A stretch of DNA of 26,649 nt, taken from IMG/VR virus record IMGVR_UViG_3300006793_000232, positions 1 to 26,649 of that record. The stretch is one strand, 5' to 3'. Shown here piece by piece: positions 23,698-26,649 of this stretch. Every line of letters begins with the position of its first letter. Position 1 is the first letter of the stretch. The position numbers were made by a program, and so were the translations under genes. The DNA comes from a virus. A model generated the notes under the pieces. The model did no database searches. It was not told the origin of the DNA and saw nothing but the letters and a program-made list of their open reading frames with translations.

Positions 23698-23952
23698 TTA
23701 TTCCTCCTCGTTGTTGGTTTCTTGTGGGTACCTAAAGATAAAGTAATCTCTGGCATCCGTTTTATTTTTTTTGCTATATTCTCTTTGAGCTTTAGCCGCC
23801 CATTTAGCAAATGGTTCTAATTCATTAGCATAACCAAATACACTAATGTCAATGCTGTCCATTCCCACTACTTCGTATGTGTAAAAAGGGTGGACAGTTA
23901 GTCCTTTAGTAATTTTTACTATGTCGTAAATGAATTCTTTTTTATCGTTCAT
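23698..23952 (-). CDS. Small hypothetical protein
   Basis: An 84-aa protein (MNDKKEFIYDIVKITKGLTV) with a strand-rich first half, a basic helix (AKWAAKAQREYSKKNKTD) and an acidic end. The ORF could extend to 23991, but AAAGGA 5-6 nt before ATG 23952, and a promoter at 23982-23990, fix this start. The gene has a normal ~20-nt leader, unlike its leaderless neighbours. Unknown family. Confidence 0.72.
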   Translation of the reverse strand: MNDKKEFIYDIVKITKGLTVHPFYTYEVVGMDSIDISVFGYANELEPFAKWAAKAQREYSKKNKTDARDYFIFRYPQETNNEEE

Positions 23953-23981
23953 TTTATTCCTTTCGTTTTGCTTATATATTA

Positions 23982-23990
23982 AGTATACCA
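23982..23990 (-). promoter_or_regulatory. Extended -10 promoter with a normal leader
   Basis: TGGTATACT on the minus strand, ~30 nt before ATG 23952. A transcript starting near 23975 would carry AAAGGA as ribosome site. It serves the 84-aa and 204-aa genes and lies downstream of the structured RNA region. Confidence 0.6.
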
Positions 23991-24326
23991 CATGTCTAAA
24001 GATAATGCAAATTAAAAAAGAAATTTTTTTTCATTTTGAATACGACTCTCCGAAGAGAGTCGACGATGGGAGGGTATCGACAAAAGTGTAATCTCTTGCG
24101 AGACTACAGCCGACTATATCAGTATACCCTCTTGTATCGTCCTTGTTTATGTCATCCAGCTGTTAACACTTAATACATCACTATTTAAATAATGTTTGTT
24201 GCTGTACGAGTTGAGTCTTTCCCAACAAGGACATAAAAAAAAGGGAGTCAATATTTTAACTTTTACTTAATCACTACATTTAGTATCTTGTGTACACCAC
24301 AATTTAGTCAATTCCTAACTCCCTAG

Positions 24327-24406
24327 TGGACGTGGAGGGAATCGAACCCTCGTTACTTTTTGCCATTACTATATAGCAACAACAATAAGTCTATCCATTC
24401 ACGCCC
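24327..24406 (-). ncRNA. tRNA-like element with alanine-type acceptor stem, no normal anticodon arm
   Basis: An acceptor stem of GGGCGTG pairs with CACGTCC (all 7 bp, position 3 a G-U) and is followed by unpaired A73. The T arm is canonical: GAGGG, loop TTCGATT, CCCTC. CCA is not encoded. G3-U70 plus A73 is the identity set used by alanyl-tRNA synthetase for tRNA-Ala and tmRNA. The middle does not fold as a normal D arm and anticodon arm. Instead AATGGATAGAC, which recalls the tmRNA D region (TGGATTCGAC in E. coli), is followed by a possible 11-bp helix with four G-U pairs and an ATAT loop. A TGC (Ala) triplet is present, but only a poor anticodon stem can be drawn around it. It is far shorter than a tmRNA, and no tag-coding loop is inserted. 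Confidence 0.6.
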
Positions 24407-24549
24407 TAGCGGAATGAGGTGACGTGAATCACCAACACTGTCCCACAACTGTAATTCTAAGACTGTTGTCAGCCTCCCATCAGTTTAATACTTGAGTATT
24501 CTCCTAACTCGTGGCTTCATTCCTGTACACAAGTGTCCAGTTCATGTAC

Positions 24550-24569
24550 TTTCTCGGTTGTCCGAGAAA
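24550..24569 (-). other. Strong hairpin directly after a stop codon
   Basis: TTTCTCGG and CCGAGAAA form an 8-bp stem with a 4-nt loop, starting two bases after the stop of the 241-aa gene. No T tract follows on the minus strand; on the plus strand TTTT follows. It may be a processing or 3'-end protection signal at the border with the structured RNA. Confidence 0.55.
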
Positions 24570-24571
24570 TT

Positions 24572-25297
24572 TTAGTTTACCTCTTCCACAATATAATTCA
24601 CGACATAATCTATAAAACTTGTCGAAAACATTGCTTTAGAAATTAACTCTAAACTTTCTTCTGAGTGCTCATCTTCCCCGTCTCTTTTCGCAGGCATACC
24701 TTTATTTAATTCTGTGTATGCATTAATGAGTTCATAGATTTCTTTAACCGAACATTTAAAATCTTCCGGCTCTTCTAAAAATTCTGAATCTTCGTAAGGA
24801 ATAATCATAAACTTTTGAATTAGCTCATTGGTAAATTTCTTTAAAGAAAATTGGAAGCTTTCTTTAAAGTCATCATAATTCCATAAACACTGTCGAAGAT
24901 AATTCTTTTTTTCCTCAATTGATAATTTTTCATACTTTATAAAATTATTATCTAAAAGATTAAAAGTTAACTTCTGCAATTCTTTTGTTGAAAAATCATC
25001 TTTGTAGTTATCTTCTACTTCTAACTTGTTACATTCGTTTATAGAGTTAAACATAGCTACGTCCATATAATCCATAAAATCCTGTGAGTTCACTTTAAAA
25101 TCATCGTCACTATATTCATAGAAGTCTCCAGTATCGGGGTCAATGTCTTGAATAACTTCTAAAGTCTTAATAAAAGCATCACCAATATTTTTAATATTGT
25201 CTCTTGTTCTTACTGCCCAATAGAAACCTATAGCTTCTCTAACTTCTTTAGCTTTCTCTTCGTAGTACTCGTCTATAACGTGTTGTTTATATAACAT
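24572..25297 (-). CDS. Hypothetical acidic helical protein
   Basis: A 241-aa acidic protein (MLYKQHVIDEYYEEKAKEVR) that looks all-helical, with many Asp, Glu, Phe and Asn (for example LLDNNFIKYEKLSIEEKKNY). There are no cysteine clusters, membrane segments or known catalytic motifs. The ATG overlaps the upstream stop by one base (TAATG), so it is coupled to the 253-aa gene and may act with it. Unknown family. Confidence 0.8.
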   Translation of the reverse strand: MLYKQHVIDEYYEEKAKEVREAIGFYWAVRTRDNIKNIGDAFIKTLEVIQDIDPDTGDFYEYSDDDFKVNSQDFMDYMDVAMFNSINECNKLEVEDNYKDDFSTKELQKLTFNLLDNNFIKYEKLSIEEKKNYLRQCLWNYDDFKESFQFSLKKFTNELIQKFMIIPYEDSEFLEEPEDFKCSVKEIYELINAYTELNKGMPAKRDGEDEHSEESLELISKAMFSTSFIDYVVNYIVEEVN

Positions 25298-26058
25298 TAT
25301 TCAACTGTCCCTTCTACGACTTCTGCTTTTGGTGAACCGTACTTCTCAATATGCTCTGCATATGTTCTAAGGTGAGGTCTAGCGTTAGATAGCATCCAAT
25401 CAACCTTGTGTTCTGGTAATCCCATTAGTTTTGCAGTGTCTACAAACTTCTCTAACCACATTGGCTCTGGCTTGGAAAACTCTGCATGTTTTGGCGGAGC
25501 AATGGTTTTCTCTGCTCCACATGCTCTAGCTTCCACAGAGACGGCTTTATTACAGGTGACATAAAATTCCGGGTCTCCGTACTCACTATGAATCCAACCC
25601 AGCTCTATCCAGTCGTGTTCGCCTCCTGCTCTACATTCTCCAACTTCACCACGAGAAATCTGTCGCAGTTTTTGTTGTGTAATAACTTCTGTATATCCAA
25701 GCTTGTTAATCTTTCCAATAATCTGTGAACTGTTCGGTGCTGAATATGAACCTTCGTTGTGCAATTTAATCACTGCAGACTGAATGTCGCCGAATGTCCA
25801 GTATTGTAAATCTGAATACATAGCTTTTAGCTGTATGTCTGTCCATTCACTAGGTGCATCGTCACCCTTTGTATATCTTATTGAAAGCCATTGAACAATT
25901 TCTAAGAATTCATTCCAAGTAACGCCTACTTTACCTGCTTCTATAAGTTCTTCCATACTTGAAAGGACTGGTGCTTTTTCCCCATCTTCTACTATGTTTA
26001 GTGTTGCTTGGGCTTTTTCTAAATCGTCCTCGTAAGGACTTTGTATATCATCAGACAC
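25297..26058 (-). CDS. Putative replication protein (helicase-loader-like)
   Basis: A 253-aa protein. Residues ~45-120 (FLEIVQWLSIRY, then LKAMYSDLQYWTFGDIQSAV and SAPNSSQIIGKI) resemble the helical N-terminal domain of phage helicase loaders or replisome organisers, in which A-x-x-L ... P-x-x-x-x-I patterns recur. Residues 142-180 bear Cys142, His148, Cys169 and Cys180, a possible zinc site (ECRAGGEHDW, YVTCN, RACGAEK). The C-terminal ~50 residues are helical. GTG start with AGGAG 6 nt upstream. It follows a 139-nt leader with two hairpins. The functional suggestion is tentative; other DNA-binding roles fit as well. Confidence 0.75.
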   Translation of the reverse strand: MSDDIQSPYEDDLEKAQATLNIVEDGEKAPVLSSMEELIEAGKVGVTWNEFLEIVQWLSIRYTKGDDAPSEWTDIQLKAMYSDLQYWTFGDIQSAVIKLHNEGSYSAPNSSQIIGKINKLGYTEVITQQKLRQISRGEVGECRAGGEHDWIELGWIHSEYGDPEFYVTCNKAVSVEARACGAEKTIAPPKHAEFSKPEPMWLEKFVDTAKLMGLPEHKVDWMLSNARPHLRTYAEHIEKYGSPKAEVVEGTVE

Positions 26059-26090
26059 TTGTTTCTCCTATTTTATCTACTACTAAAGCA

Positions 26091-26116
26091 ATAATGATGA
26101 GTTGCCCCACCATTAT
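26091..26116 (-). promoter_or_regulatory. Leader hairpin with GCAA loop upstream of the 253-aa gene
   Basis: On the minus strand ATAATGGTGGG pairs with CTCATCATTAT over 11 bp, including two G-U pairs, around a GCAA (GNRA) loop. On the plus strand the two G-U pairs become A-C mismatches, so this is a minus-strand RNA element in the leader, about 30 nt before the GTG start at 26058. Confidence 0.6.
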
Positions 26117-26130
26117 CACTAACTTTAAAT

Positions 26131-26162
26131 GAATACCTGTAGTATGTCTACTACAGTTATTC
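26131..26162 (-). promoter_or_regulatory. Second leader hairpin, 13 bp with one mismatch
   Basis: GAATA, an A-G mismatch, and an 8-bp CTGTAGTA/TACTACAG stem with a GACA loop form a 32-nt hairpin between the 87-aa and 253-aa genes. No T tract follows, so it is not a standard terminator. With the GCAA hairpin downstream it may form a regulatory leader or a small RNA. Confidence 0.5.
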
Positions 26163-26197
26163 CTCTAACTCTATCACGGAATGCAATAAATTACAAG

Positions 26198-26461
26198 TTA
26201 TACTGTAATATCCCCAATAAAGCTAAAGTCTAGAGTTTTAAACTCTTCCCATCGTTCGTCGCCAATGTATGGTCTACCAGCATAATGCCAAGTAGAGTAC
26301 AAAGCGAACAACTTCTTGTTCTTGTCATTTAGCATACACCAATACAAGTCTTGGTAAGAAACCCCTGCTTGTTCTAGTGCCACTAAAAACATCTTCATAT
26401 CTGTATAAACTACTAAATCATTAGTCTTACACGGATAGGTTATTCTTTCTTCTTTGTCCAT
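26198..26461 (-). CDS. Small hypothetical protein, leaderless
   Basis: An 87-aa protein (MDKEERITYPCKTNDLVVYT) with mixed strand-helix character and many aromatic residues (LYWCMLNDKNKKLFALYSTW). ATG 26461 has no ribosome site; TGATATCAT ends 6 nt upstream, so a leaderless mRNA is predicted. It is the first gene of this transcription unit inside the window. Unknown family. Confidence 0.7.
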   Translation of the reverse strand: MDKEERITYPCKTNDLVVYTDMKMFLVALEQAGVSYQDLYWCMLNDKNKKLFALYSTWHYAGRPYIGDERWEEFKTLDFSFIGDITV

Positions 26462-26467
26462 ACTACT

Positions 26468-26476
26468 ATGATATCA
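26468..26476 (-). promoter_or_regulatory. Extended -10 promoter of the 87-aa gene (leaderless)
   Basis: TGATATCAT on the minus strand is followed by AGTAGT and then ATG 26461. This is the same geometry as at 23044-23052, and no ribosome site is present. Confidence 0.5.
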
Positions 26477-26550
26477 CATTTCGGGATATACTACAAATCA
26501 TTTGTTAACTTTTTTACTGATATACTTACTAACACACATAAATAGTTCTA

Positions 26551-26589
26551 TAGGTATAGTTAATAGGTTTAGTTATTAGGTATAGTTCC
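26551..26589. repeat. Three 13-bp tandem repeats
   Basis: TAGGTATAGTTAA, TAGGTTTAGTTAT and TAGGTATAGTTCC begin at 26551, 26564 and 26577, an exact 13-bp period with the core TAGGTWTAGTT. The run is AT-rich and free of genes. It leads directly into the dyad array at the right edge. Confidence 0.75.
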
Positions 26590-26649
26590 AGTTCATCTGG
26601 CGTACTACTGTAGTTCATTTAACGAACCCCTGCAGTTCGCCTCTCGAAC
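26590..26649. repeat. Tandem dyads with 22-bp period, cut by the window edge
   Basis: AGTTC occurs at 26590, 26612 and 26634, exactly 22 bp apart; matching right arms GTAC (26602), GAAC (26624) and GAAC (26646) follow after 7 bp. Each unit is GTTC-N7-GAAC, an inverted repeat of the size bound by a dimeric protein, and 22 bp puts the sites on nearly the same helix face. It may be an operator or origin array that continues past 26649. Confidence 0.65.

Larger units (their letters stand above)
24044..24569 (-). ncRNA. Large structured non-coding RNA region (candidate)
   Basis: About 530 nt with no credible gene. Read as minus-strand RNA it holds: a hairpin 24550-24569 right after a stop codon; a 10-bp long-range pair 24524-24533 / 24287-24296; a 7-bp pair 24517-24523 / 24411-24417 closing one subdomain; the tRNA-like element 24327-24406; GGGAGT/ACTCCC (24318-24323 / 24243-24248) followed by eight T; 24224-24232 / 24139-24147 (9 bp); GACGAT/ATCGTC plus GAGGGTAT/ATACCCTC closing 24062-24141, with an inner 9-bp GCAA hairpin (24087-24108); and GACTCTC-UUCG-GAGAGTC (24044-24061). 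GNRA and UUCG loops, and several G-U pairs that would be A-C mismatches on the plus strand, point to minus-strand RNA. One RNA or several cannot be decided. GOLLD or ROOL-type phage RNAs are candidates. Confidence 0.6.

Noticed and set aside
24181-24234. 17-codon frame beginning ATG TCC at 24234
   Set aside because: It is very short, has no ribosome site (only a T run upstream), and lies within paired segments of the structured RNA.
24327-24351. attP core made of the 3' end of a host tRNA
   Set aside because: The matching 5' acceptor strand is also present at exactly the right position, so this is more than a captured 3' fragment, and no integrase gene is seen in the window.
24327-24406. Ordinary tRNA-Ala(UGC)
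   Set aside because: Acceptor and T arm fit, but no D stem can be drawn, the best anticodon stem has a mismatch and two G-U pairs, and 17 nt separate it from the T arm. I keep it as tRNA-like.
24550-24569. Rho-independent terminator on the minus strand
   Set aside because: The stem is strong, but no T tract follows it on that strand; I list it only as a hairpin.
24235-24571. Complete one-piece or permuted tmRNA
   Set aside because: The 5' and 3' acceptor strands are only 80 nt apart with no tag-coding loop between them, and no 5' acceptor strand follows the 3' strand downstream, as a permuted gene would need.
24044-24571. Group I intron
   Set aside because: I could not find the conserved P3/P7 core sequence or a split gene on either side.
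26551-26649. CRISPR array
   Set aside because: Units are 13 and 22 bp, shorter than CRISPR repeat-spacer units; the conserved parts are short dyad arms, and no cas gene is near.

Overview
The window is the structural half of a tailed double-stranded DNA phage (siphovirus type) with AT-rich DNA. Almost all genes lie on the minus strand, so the transcription order runs from the right edge to the left. The tape measure, tail-tube, tail-terminator and tail-tip genes, with no sheath gene, indicate a long non-contractile tail. The host cannot be read directly. The tail-tip protein resembles minor tail proteins of actinobacterial phages, and several genes appear to be transcribed leaderless from extended -10 boxes, a habit common in Actinobacteria. 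A phage of a low-GC aquatic actinobacterium is therefore a reasonable but weak guess. No integrase, DNA polymerase or recognisable small terminase lies in the window.

Right part (about 26649 to 21440): accessory and replication-side genes, mostly small and unknown. One 253-aa protein has the look of a replication or helicase-loader protein. At the right edge there are three 13-bp tandem repeats followed by three dyads spaced exactly 22 bp apart, possibly operators or origin iterons that continue outside the window. A 139-nt leader with two strong hairpins precedes the 253-aa gene. Between 23953 and 24571 there is a gene-free stretch of about 620 nt full of helices whose G-U pairs and tetraloops make sense only in minus-strand RNA. 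It includes an 80-nt tRNA-like element with an alanine-type acceptor stem (G3-U70, A73) but no normal anticodon arm. This is the most unusual object in the window.

Middle part (21378 to 13346): terminase large subunit, portal with a C-terminal extension of about 400 residues, prohead protease with a long acidic tail, HK97-type major capsid protein, a small unknown protein, a head-tail connector, two small proteins and an FmdB-type zinc ribbon. This is a normal head-assembly order.

Island (13368 to 11225): the head and tail modules are separated by four plus-strand genes (75-aa unknown, secreted-lysozyme-like transglycosylase, 48-aa unknown, SET-domain protein) and a divergent minus-strand helix-turn-helix protein with a degenerate zinc-ribbon motif.

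Left part (11125 to 1): head-closure, neck, tail-terminator, small unknown, major tail tube, two tail-assembly chaperone frames joined by a clear -1 slippery heptamer (C CCA AAA before TAG), tape measure, a small cysteine-rich ORF, a distal-tail-like protein, and the start of a large tail-tip protein with fibronectin-like domains that runs off the left edge.

Regulation: seven extended -10 boxes of the form TGNTANNNT sit in front of genes. Five place the expected transcription start at or within about two bases of an ATG. Two of them follow directly behind a Rho-independent terminator.
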